A DNA stretch of 64,000 bases from Serratia sp. M24T3 (GTDB lineage: Bacteria; Pseudomonadota; Gammaproteobacteria; Enterobacterales; Enterobacteriaceae): assembly GCF_000257645.1 (NCBI RefSeq), contig NZ_AJHJ01000002.1, forward strand, positions 186,001 through 250,000. Reading direction: 5' to 3'. The notes below the pieces were generated by a model. That model saw only the letters and a program-made list of their open reading frames with translations, was not told where the DNA came from and made no database searches. Every line of letters starts with the position of its first letter. Within the stretch, counting starts at the first letter, position 1. The position numbers and the translations under genes were made by a program. Below are positions 9,645-20,274 of the stretch, one piece after another.

Positions 9645-12095
9645 TTAGCTGTTTGGCTCCTCTTCCTGAGTTGCCGCCACCAGATTTCTATCCTGCTTGG
9701 CCAAAATCATAGTCTGAGTACGGCCGAGCGAGACGCCTGCTACGCGCAGCTTTTTAAGGATCTCGTACAGCAAGTCGCTCTTGGTTTTACTGACAACGCG
9801 AGGGCTGCTGACGTAACCGGTGACACTCAACACAATGCCGTCCGGCCCTAACTGACTAAACGTTACCGACGGCGGTGGCGAGTCTTGAATCGACTCGTGC
9901 GCCTGATAAGCTTCAAGCAGAATATTACGCACCGCTTCTGGATCGATATCCAGCGGGAAAGTCAGCGCGATAGTTGCCACACCCTGCGCGTTACCCATGG
10001 TGGCGTTACGCACGTTTTGCGAAATGAACTGCGAGTTTGGCACGATAACCGTCGAGCGGTCGCCCAGTTGCAACTCGGTTGCTCTGACGTTGATGCGGCG
10101 AATATCCCCTTCAACTCCACCAATACTGACTAAATCGCCCACTTTTACCGGGCGCTCGGTAAGCAGGATCAGCCCCGAGATAAAGTTCTTCACTATCTCC
10201 TGCAAACCAAAACCGATACCCACCGACAATGCACTGACAATCCACGCCAGCCGGTTCCATTCAATCCCCAGCACCGAAAGCGTAACCAGGATAACCAACA
10301 CCAGACCCACGTTGGCAAACAGGGTCACCAGTGAGGCACGCATGCCGGTATCCATATTGGTTTTCGGCAGGAAATCAACGTCCAGCCAGCGCTTGGCAGA
10401 GCGCAACACATAGAAACCGACGATCAGGAAGATGAGCGCATTGACCATGTGACCAGGGATAATGTTCAGGTGTTCGAGCCCCTTCCCTCCCCAGACATCG
10501 ACTAATTTACTGAAAATCTCCAGCGGCGTGGTGGTGCCGAAATTACCGCCCAGCAGCAAGGTGATCGCAATCAGCAGCAGCATGGTTTTAGCCACCGCCG
10601 AAACCAGTGTTGCGGCCAGCGAAAGATGACGATCGCTGACGCTCAGTGAATGTTTAAGCAGTTTTCCGGTAGTAGTCGATGGGGAAAACAGACTTTCGCT
10701 GAGGTCGATGGCCAGATGCATCAGGATATACAGGCAAGCAATGACCGTACCAATCCACAGCAGTTCATAGGTCAGGAATCGTGCCAGCGGCACATAACCA
10801 ATCACCAGCGCGATAAATATCGCCAACGCCACCAGGCTGGTCGCCAGATGCAGGAGGCCCGCGAGGGTAGAACGCGCTTCCGGTTGCTCACCTTTTGCCA
10901 GCAGCTTGCGACGCAGACGGTTGACGCGCATTGGCGCAAAACCGGCACTGAAAGCCACCAGCAAAGCCGAAAGCCCGTTACCAAACAAGGTTACCGCGAC
11001 GCTGGTACCGACCACACTATTAGTTTGTTCGATAAAGCCAAAAATCAGGATAAAAGCAGACAGCATTTTCGGAAAGCTATCCAACGTTTTCGCCACCGGA
11101 TCGGCAATGCCCGGCAAGCGCCAGCTAGGGTGCGCCAGTGATAGCAGCGCACGGCCAAGGCCAACGATCAGCGCGGAGAAAATAGACAGCTTGACGATTA
11201 GGTCGCCAGTCTCATGCACCCAGTCGCTGACGTCTGGCATGCGAGTAAAGGCCAGTGAGAAAAGCTTAGCCGCGCCGCCTAGGGCCATAATACTGATCAT
11301 CGCCGTAGCAAAGGCAAAGAAGCTGCGACGCAGGCGACCAACCGGCAGCCAGCGCGGCGTTAGCCAGGCCAACGGGCCATCAAGCACCCGACCGCCAAAC
11401 ACGCCCAGCAGCAGCGCACTGATCAACAGCAGTCCGGTGCCAATGCGCCATTCAGGCTGCCACGCGAGGTGCCAGGCATCTTTAATTTGCTGCCTGAACT
11501 CACCAAAACGCTCTTGATCGTCATCAGACGGAGAGGTTAAAGCAGACCAGAATGTCGGGCCAAAAATACTTCCGGTATTCAGCGCCAGCTGGGTTTTCAG
11601 CAGGTCGCGGCGCAACCCGACAATTTGCGCAGACAGGTTGTTGGCGCTGGCTTTAATACTTCCCGCCTGCTGGATCTGGTTATCCAGTGTGGCTTTGTTG
11701 GCATTAAAATCTTTTCGCTGCTTAATCACCTGAGGCGTTTCAGGCAATGCTCCCGCAGCAGGCGCAGGGCCTAGTACATCGAGCTTGGCCTGAACCTGCG
11801 CACGCAGTGGCTGTAATGCCGTTCCTAATGTGTCGGCATCGGCGGCCAATTTTATTGCATCATCATTAAGACCATCGAGTAACTTGCTGGTCTTAACGTT
11901 AGAGACTTGTTGCTTGATAGTATCGAGCCGCTTTTGTAGCGACGCCAATGCAGCAGGCGCATCAATTGGCTGGCTGTCCGCGGTTGCTTGCTCCTGATCC
12001 GGCGAAGAATCAGCAGCGGCGCTCGCCAGCAGTGGGGAAAACATCAACGCCAATAACAGAGCAACGTAGAACGGTGCCCGGAAAATCTTTTGCAT
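9645..12095 (-). CDS. DUF3772-containing MscS-family mechanosensitive channel
   Basis: 816 residues from the ATG at 12095. That start is chosen because it gives a clean signal peptide (MQKIFRAPFYVALLLALMF, cleaved after ASA). In-frame starts at 12119 and 12158 only add a polar leader and have no ribosome site. The N-terminal periplasmic part is Gln/Asp-rich and helical (DUF3772), followed by many membrane segments. The C-terminus is the MscS pore and beta domain (SVGIGFGLQEIVKNFISG, then KVGDLVSIGGVEGDI and VPNSQFIS). Known family role: release of solutes from the cytoplasm on osmotic downshock. Confidence 0.88.
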   Translation of the reverse strand: MQKIFRAPFYVALLLALMFSPLLASAAADSSPDQEQATADSQPIDAPAALASLQKRLDTIKQQVSNVKTSKLLDGLNDDAIKLAADADTLGTALQPLRAQVQAKLDVLGPAPAAGALPETPQVIKQRKDFNANKATLDNQIQQAGSIKASANNLSAQIVGLRRDLLKTQLALNTGSIFGPTFWSALTSPSDDDQERFGEFRQQIKDAWHLAWQPEWRIGTGLLLISALLLGVFGGRVLDGPLAWLTPRWLPVGRLRRSFFAFATAMISIMALGGAAKLFSLAFTRMPDVSDWVHETGDLIVKLSIFSALIVGLGRALLSLAHPSWRLPGIADPVAKTLDSFPKMLSAFILIFGFIEQTNSVVGTSVAVTLFGNGLSALLVAFSAGFAPMRVNRLRRKLLAKGEQPEARSTLAGLLHLATSLVALAIFIALVIGYVPLARFLTYELLWIGTVIACLYILMHLAIDLSESLFSPSTTTGKLLKHSLSVSDRHLSLAATLVSAVAKTMLLLIAITLLLGGNFGTTTPLEIFSKLVDVWGGKGLEHLNIIPGHMVNALIFLIVGFYVLRSAKRWLDVDFLPKTNMDTGMRASLVTLFANVGLVLVILVTLSVLGIEWNRLAWIVSALSVGIGFGLQEIVKNFISGLILLTERPVKVGDLVSIGGVEGDIRRINVRATELQLGDRSTVIVPNSQFISQNVRNATMGNAQGVATIALTFPLDIDPEAVRNILLEAYQAHESIQDSPPPSVTFSQLGPDGIVLSVTGYVSSPRVVSKTKSDLLYEILKKLRVAGVSLGRTQTMILAKQDRNLVAATQEEEPNS

Positions 12096-12291
12096 AAAGT
12101 GGATTACCCAAAGTTTCATGTGTCGAAAATGCGTCTTATTTTTCTGGAAAGAAAGCATGACTAACTAAAGTAAATCTTAAACTGTTACTGGGTGCGATGC
12201 TATGTAAGGTAAGTCTTAAAAAACGAAATCACATTAAAAAATAATAACAGGAGGGTTTTTGCTCCCGTTCTCGCTCAATTCACTACGTCGA

Positions 12292-13935
12292 TCAGTTAAT
12301 GGCTGCCACAGCATCGTGGGAAGCCTGATCTCTGTCTTTACCAGTTAACTCATGCAGGTGTCCATCGCGCATCTCGAGCAGGCGGTCGGCATGCTGAAAA
12401 TAATGATCGTCATGACTAATAGCCAGTACCGTCTTTCCCAATGCCGAAAGGCGCGGCAACAGATCGCGATAAAATACGCGACGAAACTGCGGATCCTGAT
12501 CGGCCGCCCATTCATCGAGCAGCAGGAAATCTCGACCTTCGGCAGCCGCCAACAGGAGCGCCACGCGTTTTTGTTGCCCCTGCGAGAGTTGCAAATTGGC
12601 AATCCTGTTATTTTCGATTTTAAGCTTTTCAGACATTTTGAGCTGCTGCAGCCATTCATCAACTAACCTGCTATCAGGCGCCTGACCGTCAGGACCGATC
12701 ATCTGGCCAAACAGGTGGAAATCGGTAAATACCGCTGAAAAGAGCTGGCGATAATGTTCGCGACTGCTGGCGTCTACAGCTACTCCATCAAGCAGGATTT
12801 GCCCTGATTTAGGCGTGAAAAGCCCGGTAAGTAACAACGCCAGTGTCGATTTACCGCTGCCATTGCCACCAATCAGAAAAATCATTTCACCGCGTTTAAT
12901 GGTCAAGTTAACTGGCCCAATGCCGAATCCCTGCCCTTCATAGGCAAAACACAGGTCACGAAGTTCAAGCTGCTGCCATTGGCGATTCGGCATCGGAAGA
13001 GAAAAATCGGCCTGATATTCAGCCAGGCGCAGCGTTTTCAGCTTTCTGAATGCCACTTGAGCGCTGAGTAAAGTAGGCAGAGCCCCCACGGCCTGTAGCA
13101 GCGGCGTGCGAAGAAACAGCAGCGTGAGCGAGAAGGTCGCGGCGACAGCGTTATCTGACCATCCCAGCGAATTTGCCATGTAAAACACCATACCGATCGC
13201 ACCGAGCATCATGATATTTGACCAGTTAACCGCACTTAAATGGAAAGTGTCTGCGCCAATGACGTGCTTGCGATATTCCGCTGCATTACGCTGATAGTCA
13301 TCTTGATAAATTTGCTTCGCGCGCTGACGATTCAGAGCCAGCTCTTTTCGCCCCTGAATCACCGTCTCGTAATCCTTTTGCAGCCGGTCTTCAGCTTCAC
13401 GAACATGATTAAGGTGATTATAGACGCGCGCCACCAGTTTAAAACTGACAAAGAGAGTGATGACTAGCCACACCACAGTCACTGCCAGCATTTTAGGTGC
13501 CAGCCAGCCAAGATACGCTGCGCAGCCGAGAGTAAGAATAATGCCCTGCAGTAATTCAGGTAGGCGAACAAAGGCTAAAGTAATATTGCGAATATCGCTG
13601 CTCAGGCTCGCGAGCAGCTGCGCATTACCAATTTGCTCAATGCGTTCAATATCAGTATCCATAATTCGTTTAATAAACTGCCCACGCAGTTGATAAACAA
13701 AATGGTGACCGAGCGTCGTTAATGCCAACTGAGAACCCAGCGTGACGGCCATTAACAATAATAAGAATCCGAGAAACTGGGGAAGCACCGCCATAGAAGC
13801 ATGAGAAGTTTCAATCAGCTTGATGTTAATGAAGGCAATCAGGCCAATACATAGCGCAGCGCTGGCCAGACTTAATACAATTACGCCAATAAACGGCCAG
13901 CGATATTGTTTGAAAACGACGCGTAAAAGCTCCAT
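12292..13935 (-). CDS. yojI: YojI/SyrD-type cyclic peptide ABC exporter
   Basis: 547 residues, the same length as E. coli YojI and similar to it throughout (start [37 protein letters not shown], end [11 protein letters not shown]). There is an N-terminal six-helix exporter domain and a C-terminal nucleotide-binding domain. That domain has Walker [10 protein letters not shown], signature LSQGQQKR and Walker [13 protein letters not shown]. The LSQGQ in place of LSGGQ is normal for this family. In E. coli YojI works with TolC to expel microcin J25. The gene stands alone, divergent from yjiN. Confidence 0.95.
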   Translation of the reverse strand: MELLRVVFKQYRWPFIGVIVLSLASAALCIGLIAFINIKLIETSHASMAVLPQFLGFLLLLMAVTLGSQLALTTLGHHFVYQLRGQFIKRIMDTDIERIEQIGNAQLLASLSSDIRNITLAFVRLPELLQGIILTLGCAAYLGWLAPKMLAVTVVWLVITLFVSFKLVARVYNHLNHVREAEDRLQKDYETVIQGRKELALNRQRAKQIYQDDYQRNAAEYRKHVIGADTFHLSAVNWSNIMMLGAIGMVFYMANSLGWSDNAVAATFSLTLLFLRTPLLQAVGALPTLLSAQVAFRKLKTLRLAEYQADFSLPMPNRQWQQLELRDLCFAYEGQGFGIGPVNLTIKRGEMIFLIGGNGSGKSTLALLLTGLFTPKSGQILLDGVAVDASSREHYRQLFSAVFTDFHLFGQMIGPDGQAPDSRLVDEWLQQLKMSEKLKIENNRIANLQLSQGQQKRVALLLAAAEGRDFLLLDEWAADQDPQFRRVFYRDLLPRLSALGKTVLAISHDDHYFQHADRLLEMRDGHLHELTGKDRDQASHDAVAAIN

Positions 13936-14073
13936 GGGGATTTTCTCGATTTATTTGAACTGGACGCAGTTTAATGGCCGCGATAATGAGATCAAGACTA
14001 ATTCTCACTTTCATTAAGTGGCTGGCGAGTAAAAAAGCTGACAGAGGTGTGAACATCGTCCTAAACTTCTGTA

Positions 14074-15366
14074 ATGAACAAAGAAAATGAACTCAGAAGA
14101 AGTAAACGCAATGCGCTGTTGCTGCTGTTAATTGCCGCAGCACTGTTTGTTGTCACCCTATTCTTGCCGCAAAACCTATGGATCAACGGCGTCAAAGCCA
14201 TCAGTGAAGCGGCGATGGTTGGGGCACTGGCTGACTGGTTTGCGGTAGTCGCGTTATTTAAGCGCGTACCTATTCCCTTTATCGCGGCACATACCGCTAT
14301 TATCCCAAAAAACAAAAATAAGATTGCCGATAATCTGGCCATCTTCGTGCAGGAAAAGTTTCTCGATCCAGGTTCGCTGGTTCGCCTTATACGCCAGCAC
14401 GATCCGGCGCAGTTTATTGGTAAATGGCTAACCTCGGAGGATAATACAAAACAGTTCGGCAGTTATCTGCTCAGCTTTATGCGAAACTTTCTGGATATCA
14501 CTGACGACAAGCGTATTCAGCAATGGGTTAAAGATGCTCTGTATGCCGCAATTGATAAGGTTGACCTGACTAAATCTGTCGCCGCTTTGCTTGAAAGTCT
14601 GACCAAAGATAGCCGCCATCAGGCATTGCTGGATCAGGCTATGCAAAAGTTGATTGTTTTGCTCGACCAGCCTGCTAGCCGTCAATTTATCGCGACTCAG
14701 ATTATTCGCTGGGTCAAACGCGAGCATCCAATTAAATCGAAAATGCTGCCGACAGAATGGTTAGGTGAAAACGGTGCGTCGATGGTATCGAATGCGGTTA
14801 ATTCTTTACTGGACGATATAGGCAGCGATCGCGGTCATGCTTTCCGCCAAAGTTTTGACCGCATACTGGAGAAGTTTATAGCCCGTCTGCAAAATGATCC
14901 GCAAATGGCCGTCCGAGCCGAAGAAATTAAAAGCTATCTGAAAAACGATCCCAAACTCAGTCAATATATTGTCGAGCTGTGGAGCGATCTGCGTAATTGG
15001 ATCAAGCAGGATCTGGATAGTGAGGATTCAAGGCTGCACGCACGCGTTGCCGAGGCGGGATTGTGGCTAGGTAATTCGCTAAGTAAAGATCCGGCACTGC
15101 GCAGTTCGTTGAATCAGCAAATGGAAGTGCTGGCAGAAAAAATGGCCCCCGACTTTGCTCAATTCCTGACTCGCCATATTAGCGATACGGTAAAGAGTTG
15201 GGATGAAAAGGACATGTCGCGGCAGATTGAGTTAAATATCGGCAAAGATCTACAGTTTATCCGTATCAACGGTACGCTGGTGGGTGCAGGCATTGGACTG
15301 ATACTTTATCTGATTTCACAGCTTCCTTTGGCGTTGCCTCTGCTGTGGCAAGCACTGCAAAAATAA
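14074..15366 (+). CDS. yjiN: YjiN-like DUF445 inner-membrane protein
   Basis: 430 residues. The N-terminal membrane hairpin contains the DUF445 signature [37 protein letters not shown] (residues ~47-84). A long helical soluble middle and a final membrane segment ([23 protein letters not shown]) follow. Length and order match E. coli YjiN. Function is unknown; the family is an inner-membrane protein of the cell envelope. Confidence 0.9.
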   Translation: MNKENELRRSKRNALLLLLIAAALFVVTLFLPQNLWINGVKAISEAAMVGALADWFAVVALFKRVPIPFIAAHTAIIPKNKNKIADNLAIFVQEKFLDPGSLVRLIRQHDPAQFIGKWLTSEDNTKQFGSYLLSFMRNFLDITDDKRIQQWVKDALYAAIDKVDLTKSVAALLESLTKDSRHQALLDQAMQKLIVLLDQPASRQFIATQIIRWVKREHPIKSKMLPTEWLGENGASMVSNAVNSLLDDIGSDRGHAFRQSFDRILEKFIARLQNDPQMAVRAEEIKSYLKNDPKLSQYIVELWSDLRNWIKQDLDSEDSRLHARVAEAGLWLGNSLSKDPALRSSLNQQMEVLAEKMAPDFAQFLTRHISDTVKSWDEKDMSRQIELNIGKDLQFIRINGTLVGAGIGLILYLISQLPLALPLLWQALQK

Positions 15367-15384
15367 TGTTCAAGTTGTTCAGAT

Positions 15385-15409
15385 AGTCGCCCGGCAATGG
15401 CGGGCGACT
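15385..15409. terminator. Hairpin between convergent yjiN and gldA
   Basis: Perfect 9-bp stem AGTCGCCCG / CGGGCGACT with a 7-nt loop, placed between the two stop codons. It probably ends transcription from both sides. Confidence 0.75.
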
Positions 15410-15420
15410 TGCGAGTAAAA

Positions 15421-16518
15421 TTACTTCACTGTTTTACTAAACGCATCTACCGCTAAAATCGCGTTAGCCACGTCTTCTGCCGAAAGATTAGGATTCAGGT
15501 TCCCTAACGTATCCCCCTCGCCGCCCGCCAATGCCCCGACCTTGACCAGATTTTCGTAGCTTTCTTTTTCGAGATGCATTTCTTTCAAGGTAGTCGGTAT
15601 ATTAATCGAGCGATAGAAGCGAACGTATTTGGCAATTTCTTCATCAGGGCGCTGCTCAAGAACCATTTGCGTCAAGGTGCCATAGGCAACTTTTTCCCCG
15701 TGGGTGAGATGGTGTACGTCACCTTTTATAGCCGTAAAACCGTTATGGATGGCGTGTGCGCCTGCGAGTCCGGCATTTTCAAAGCCGAGGCCTGAAAGCA
15801 GAGTATTCGCCTCGACCACGGCTTCGACCGCCGGCGTTACCAACTTTTGTTCAACGGCGGTATAGGCGCTGTAGCCGTAGGTCAGCAGGGTTTTTTCACA
15901 GGCTTCAGCAATAGCGATACCCGCAATGGTAGGCGAACCCCCTACCATGGAAGATGAGTGCGAGCGCAGCACGGCCTGAGCTTCAACGAAAGTTGCCAAA
16001 CCGTCGGCGATCCCGGAAGCAAATAACCTCACAGGAGCCTGGGCGCAGACTTGGGTATCTACCAGCACTAAATCGGGGTTTTTATCGTAGAAGCGGTAAG
16101 TGTCAAAAATGCCGTCGTCGGTGTAAATCACTGAAAGTGCGCTGCAAGGAGCATCGGTTGAAGCCGCAGTTGGCACGATGGCAACGTTTTGTTTTAGCTC
16201 ATCGGCTATCGCCTTGGCGGTATCGAGAGTTTTGCCACCGCCGATCCCGACCACCACTTTGGTACCTTCTTTGCGTGCCAGTTCTATCAATCGATTAATT
16301 TCATTGGTTGAGGCTTCGCCTTTGAACTGCTGATAATGAAAATCAACGTTGGCCTTGTCCAGCGAGGCTTTGACACGGCTACCAACAATACTCCAGACCA
16401 TTTCATCGGCAATCAACAGAGATTTACCGCCTAACGCAGGTAAATAATCGCCAAGATCGTCGAGCACACCACGGCCTTGAACATACTTACGCGGAGACGA
16501 GAAGATAAATTTACTCAT
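15421..16518 (-). CDS. gldA: Glycerol dehydrogenase (iron-type alcohol dehydrogenase family)
   Basis: 365 residues from the ATG at 16518, chosen because GAGGTG lies about 6 bp upstream; a GTG three codons earlier overlaps that ribosome site. Visible are the NAD-binding GGGKTLDTAKA and the substrate/metal region TAASTDAPCSALSVIYTDDG. The metal-binding Asp and His of the family lie in SGIADGLATFVEA, AGAHAIHNG and LTHGEKVAYGTL. It converts glycerol to dihydroxyacetone with NAD+ in the cytoplasm. Diverged enough from E. coli GldA that another small polyol could be the true substrate. No dha kinase genes are adjacent. Confidence 0.85.
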   Translation of the reverse strand: MSKFIFSSPRKYVQGRGVLDDLGDYLPALGGKSLLIADEMVWSIVGSRVKASLDKANVDFHYQQFKGEASTNEINRLIELARKEGTKVVVGIGGGKTLDTAKAIADELKQNVAIVPTAASTDAPCSALSVIYTDDGIFDTYRFYDKNPDLVLVDTQVCAQAPVRLFASGIADGLATFVEAQAVLRSHSSSMVGGSPTIAGIAIAEACEKTLLTYGYSAYTAVEQKLVTPAVEAVVEANTLLSGLGFENAGLAGAHAIHNGFTAIKGDVHHLTHGEKVAYGTLTQMVLEQRPDEEIAKYVRFYRSINIPTTLKEMHLEKESYENLVKVGALAGGEGDTLGNLNPNLSAEDVANAILAVDAFSKTVK

Positions 16519-16969
16519 AATTAACACCTCAGTAGTGGAATTTTTATGATAGGTAAATCGGTCTTGCTAAATATCCTGCCTTTAAGCTTAGTCCCGCATG
16601 GTATTAAACTCATTACACTTTTTTAGATATCGCATTTTTAATCAATGCAGTTATTTCATTTGTATCAACAGTTTGTAATAGCAACCTCTCTCAACTAATT
16701 AACTTAATACTTGGATCAACATTTCTAGATCAATATTAACAATATATTAACTATCTCCTGGTTTTATTCATTTATTTGCCCACTGATTCCTTACTATTTA
16801 TTTAAATAGCTAAAGTTTGCTTAATTTCAGCTATCAAATCTATCAATGAAAACGCTTTTACCTTATAAGCATAATCCGTAAAAATAAGCCCATTGACCGC
16901 TAGATAGTAAGTTGCATAAGTAAGCACGTTGTCAGCTATCTTTTACTTAAATGATTATTAAGGATTTTT
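16519..16969. other. AT-rich divergent intergenic region
   Basis: About 450 bp, very AT-rich, between gldA (leftward) and a small rightward ORF. It should hold both promoters. I see no RNA gene or clear operator. Confidence 0.5.
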
Positions 16970-17149
16970 ATGTATAACTTTCAACGCTATCACTCCAAAG
17001 AACTCGCCTTGGCTTATATGAGCAGCAAAGCACATGATTTCACGCCACAGGAATTCATGGAACAGCTCAAGAAAACCGAGCAGTCTTTTGAGAACTTGCT
17101 CAAGCTGGGTCACGATGTAAAAAACGGATTAATGGCAAAAGCTTTTTAA
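16970..17149 (+). CDS. Small 59-residue protein, unknown function
   Basis: ATG at 16970 is preceded by AAGGA at 16960-16964 with 5-bp spacing. The reading frame gives a soluble, mostly helical 59-residue protein (begins MYNFQRYHSKELALAYMSSK, ends NGLMAKAF) ending in TAA. It has no signal peptide, membrane segment or cysteine. The good ribosome site and sensible amino-acid make-up support a real gene. No family is recognised. Confidence 0.55.
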   Translation: MYNFQRYHSKELALAYMSSKAHDFTPQEFMEQLKKTEQSFENLLKLGHDVKNGLMAKAF

Positions 17150-17201
17150 TTTATGCAGGGGGAAGTTTTGGCTGGACTGAGCCGAATTCAGTTTTGTGCA
17201 G

Positions 17202-17461
17202 TTCATGCGCTTCGCTTACTGGGCGCTGGCCCAGACCAGCCAGAAGGCGCATAAACGCGCGCCCTCTGGACTCCCGCGTTTTATCCCTCGCGACTAGATT
17301 AGTGCAAAAAAAGGAGATCGTTTCAGTTACCCCCACGCGTGGCGTTGGCCACGGCCCTTCGGGCTTCCTTCACTCAGTCGGGAGCCAAAAACGTCTCCCT
17401 TCCCCTCGCTCAGCGTAGGCCTGAGGCCGCCAATAGTAGCTAACAAGAAAAACCGGCAACT
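17202..17461 (+). repeat. Long intergenic inverted repeat, copy A
   Basis: About 260 bp. It shares ordered blocks with the reverse complement of copy B (17647-17913): TTCATGCGCTTCGCTTACTG at the start, GGCGTTGG, CTTCCTTCAC, AGCCAAAAACGTCT, TCAGCG, GCCGCCAAT and AACCGGCAACT at the end. Blocks are separated by diverged stretches, so this is an old copy of a dispersed element rather than a recent duplication. Confidence 0.75.
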
Positions 17462-17646
17462 CTACAGCAGTCAAAAACCGATCCCTCAACCCACATCTTT
17501 TAAGTTTGTTCGGAGTTAAATTCAATTTTTGCATGCGTTTTTTAACTTAGAAAAAACAGAATATTAACTGCTTAAGAAGCCGCCACAGAACGTCATCTTT
17601 AAAGAAAAGTCTTTTTCTTGAAGAAAAATCTTTTGACCTAACTTCA

Positions 17647-17913
17647 AGTTGCCGGTTTTTATTTAGATGCCCAAATTGGCGGCATCAGGGCGGCGCTGAA
17701 CGGAGGAGAGAAAGACGTTTTTGGCTTTCGAGCGACGTGAAGGAACCGCGTAGCGGCGCGACCAACGCCATACACGAATGCCACTGAAATAAACTCATCG
17801 ACTGGTGCCGTACGTGTAAACAACACTAAAAGGCACGGGATTCCAAAGGGTATTTGCCTTGGAATACCCTTTGGGCGTGTCTGGGTCGCAACCCAGTAAG
17901 CGAAGCGCATGAA
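17647..17913 (-). repeat. Long intergenic inverted repeat, copy B
   Basis: Reverse-oriented partner of copy A, separated from it by about 185 bp. It begins with AGTTGCCGGTTTTT and ends with CAGTAAGCGAAGCGCATGAA. The two copies enclose an AT-rich core with no gene. Reading frames crossing both copies are not counted as genes. Confidence 0.75.
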
Positions 17914-17940
17914 TTTGAATTTGAATTTGAATTTGAATTT
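17911..17940 (+). repeat. GAATTT hexanucleotide tandem array (5 copies)
   Basis: Five perfect head-to-tail copies of GAATTT at the outer edge of inverted repeat copy B. No reading frame that I accept as a gene crosses it. Confidence 0.9.
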
Positions 17941-17967
17941 AAGAAGTTGAATTTAAAAAAGAAAATT

Positions 17968-18018
17968 TGAAATTAAAAAATAAAATCGACCATAATATTT
18001 CTCCCATGGCCGATTTTA
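17968..18018 (-). terminator. Likely Rho-independent terminator downstream of opgD
   Basis: 13-bp inverted repeat with one G-T-type mismatch (17981-17993 with 18006-18018; core AAAATCGRCCAT). On the minus strand it is followed by a T-rich run (ATTTTATTTTTTAATTTC). It lies 110 bp beyond the opgD stop, after the 35-bp repeats. Confidence 0.7.
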
Positions 18019-18024
18019 ACGTCT

Positions 18025-18128
18025 TTTAGAACCCGAAACTTTCGAGTTCCAAGATTCCCTTTAGAACAAGAAACTTTCCAGTTTCAAGATCCCCTTTAGA
18101 ACCAGAAACTTTCCAGTTTCAAACTCAA
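18025..18128. repeat. Three 35-bp tandem repeats, each with an internal hairpin
   Basis: Units start at 18025, 18060 and 18095, exactly 35 bp apart. All begin TTTAGAAC and carry GAAACTTTCC(or G)AGTTYC, which folds as a 6-bp stem GAAACT/AGTTTC with a 4-nt loop. The third unit runs up to the opgD stop codon, so on the minus strand they form the first ~100 nt of the opgD 3' untranslated region. Confidence 0.85.
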
Positions 18129-19784
18129 TTATGACATTTGACGGTCGTCTACGTACTTACGCTTGTCCGGCGCTGGCGGGAAATACTGGTAAAGCCAGGT
18201 TTCGCTCAGCGCATGATCGTGCGAACGCAGGAACATACGCAACTCTACCGGCTCAACCGAGTCGCTGGTTGGTGTCCAGTCAAACAAAATTCGATAGCCA
18301 TCAAACGGTTGAACGTAAAGAATTTCGATGCTGCTGACCTTGCCAGAAGACACATTAATTACCGGCTCGATACCCTTGTCAGCGTAGGCCTTCAGTTCAC
18401 CGCCAACAAAGTCGATAGCAAAGCGGCGCGCCCACACAGTTGGATAATGTTCGCCCGGCGCCCATCCTTCCGGGAAGCCGCCCATACCAGTGCGAGTTGC
18501 CAGCACTTTTGCCATTGGGCTGCGGACCGGCGGTTCATTGCTCCAATACAGACGATAGCTAAAGTCTAGTGAATCCCCGGCCTTGATCGGTTTTTCCGGC
18601 TGCCAGAAGCAAACAACATTATCCAGTGTTTCCCCGGTCGTCGGGATCTCCATCAGGTTAACCGAACCTTTGCCCCAGTTGCCTTTCGGCTCAACCCACA
18701 GGCTAGGACGTTTGTTATACCAACCGATCACATCCTGATAATCATTAAAGTCATGATCCAGCTGTAACAGGCCGAAACCTTTTGGATTTTCATCCGCAAA
18801 AGAATTGAATTGCAGCTTTTGAGGATTGTTTAACGGTCGGCAGATCCATTCACCGTTCCCGCGCCACATCGCCAGACGATCGGAATCGTGAATTTGCGGG
18901 TGAATAGTGTCACAGCGGCCGCGCTCGTTGGTGCCACAGCTGAACATGGTGGTCATCGGTGAGATGCCGAGCTGCTTAACGTCCTTGCGGGCATGCAGGT
19001 GTTTATCGATTTCCATTACCACGCGAGTCGGCTCGCAATGGATAGTGAATTTATAGGCACCGGTCACGCTTGGGCCATCCAGCAGGGCATAAACCACAAA
19101 GGTCGTCGAATCAGCTTTCGGAGTTTCAAACCAGAAGGAAACGAAATCAGGAAACTCTTCAGGTTGGTTGGTGAAGGTATCGACTGCAACGCCACGAGCA
19201 GACAAACCGTATTGGTAGGTGTCATCGACAGCGCGGAAATAGCTGGCTCCGAGGAAAGAGACCACGTCACGCGAAGTCAGTTCAGGCGCTTTATTGACTT
19301 TAAAACCAGCGAAACCAAGGTTGGATTTACCTTCCAGCTGTTTGGTGTCCACTCCGGCATCGTGATAGTTAAACAATTCAGGGCGGAAATGGATCTCACG
19401 CGCCTGGTGTTTGTCACCGTCAAGAGCAAACATTTTAACTCGGCGCTTAAAGCCCATCCCAACGTGGAACAGCTCTACGTCAAGCTGGCGGTTAGGAATA
19501 TCGTGCCATAAAGAATGGGTATGATCGTATTGAATGCTGTTGTAAGCCTGAGGCGTAAGGTTCGCCAAGGTAGCAGGCAAAGGCTCAGGTGCGCCGCCAT
19601 AAGGCTGTTTCGCCAGTGACGCGGCCATTTTCTGCAACACGGAGAAGTCGAAGGAGGACGCACCGCCGTCGGCCACACTTCCCTGCGCAGCCTCAGCCGA
19701 ACCGGTGAACAGTGATGCCATGGCAGGCACACCACAATAGGCGGCAAACGCCATTGAAGCTTTAATAAATGCTCTACGTTCCAT
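18129..19784 (-). CDS. opgD: Glucans biosynthesis protein D (periplasmic)
   Basis: 551 residues, same length and near-colinear with E. coli OpgD/MdoD (for example [92 protein letters not shown]). The N-terminus is a Tat signal with the twin arginine at residues 3-4 (ERRAFIK) and a hydrophobic stretch ending AEA. OpgD modifies or controls the backbone structure of osmoregulated periplasmic glucans. It is monocistronic, with unusual repeats at its 3' side. Confidence 0.97.
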   Translation of the reverse strand: MERRAFIKASMAFAAYCGVPAMASLFTGSAEAAQGSVADGGASSFDFSVLQKMAASLAKQPYGGAPEPLPATLANLTPQAYNSIQYDHTHSLWHDIPNRQLDVELFHVGMGFKRRVKMFALDGDKHQAREIHFRPELFNYHDAGVDTKQLEGKSNLGFAGFKVNKAPELTSRDVVSFLGASYFRAVDDTYQYGLSARGVAVDTFTNQPEEFPDFVSFWFETPKADSTTFVVYALLDGPSVTGAYKFTIHCEPTRVVMEIDKHLHARKDVKQLGISPMTTMFSCGTNERGRCDTIHPQIHDSDRLAMWRGNGEWICRPLNNPQKLQFNSFADENPKGFGLLQLDHDFNDYQDVIGWYNKRPSLWVEPKGNWGKGSVNLMEIPTTGETLDNVVCFWQPEKPIKAGDSLDFSYRLYWSNEPPVRSPMAKVLATRTGMGGFPEGWAPGEHYPTVWARRFAIDFVGGELKAYADKGIEPVINVSSGKVSSIEILYVQPFDGYRILFDWTPTSDSVEPVELRMFLRSHDHALSETWLYQYFPPAPDKRKYVDDRQMS

Positions 19785-20274
19785 GCCGGAAGGGTTTCCT
19801 TTGGCTCAGCAAGTGTATGAACCCGACCGCGCCCTGTGATGTGAGAAACTCAAACATTTAAGGAAGCATGCAGTCGGTGTTAAAAATTACGACCACAAGG
19901 CTAACTTAAAATTCACATTACGAGTACCACAAATTGAATGCATTCAGCTAAAAAAGTACTTGCAACATTGCCGCGCCCGGGCTCGTCAGAACAAGATTTG
20001 GCGGGGGCTGCGGATAAAATCGGCATCTGTCAAAAACCGGTAAACAAGCGGCGAATTAATGGCCGGATTCATTGAATTTTAAGAGCATTCTGCTAATAGC
20101 TGCTTTATCTAATTTGATGCTGATTCACGCAATACGGTCGCAATCTGTAAGCTTTTATTACCTTCATTGTTACAGCCAACATGAAAATAAGTCGTTTTTA
20201 CTTCCGGCATAAATCCATTAGCGTAGATTCTAGTCATCCTGACCGCTAATCCTAACTTTATCAGGACGTTATTT
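19785..20274. other. Divergent intergenic region upstream of opgD and the PLP decarboxylase
   Basis: About 490 bp between two divergent genes. It contains the leader regions of both. A ribosome site (AGGA) precedes the rightward gene. I see no small gene, RNA or clear operator. Confidence 0.5.

Noticed and set aside
17194..17418. Rightward frame within repeat copy A
   Set aside because: Produced by the repeat sequence; Arg/Pro/Ser-rich, no ribosome site, and its homologous frame in copy B runs the other way.
17659..17910. Leftward frame within repeat copy B
   Set aside because: Same repeat-derived sequence; such frames are commonly annotated as hypothetical proteins but have no independent support.
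18025..18128. Possible mini CRISPR array
   Set aside because: The three units are directly abutting with no spacers and there are no cas genes in the window.
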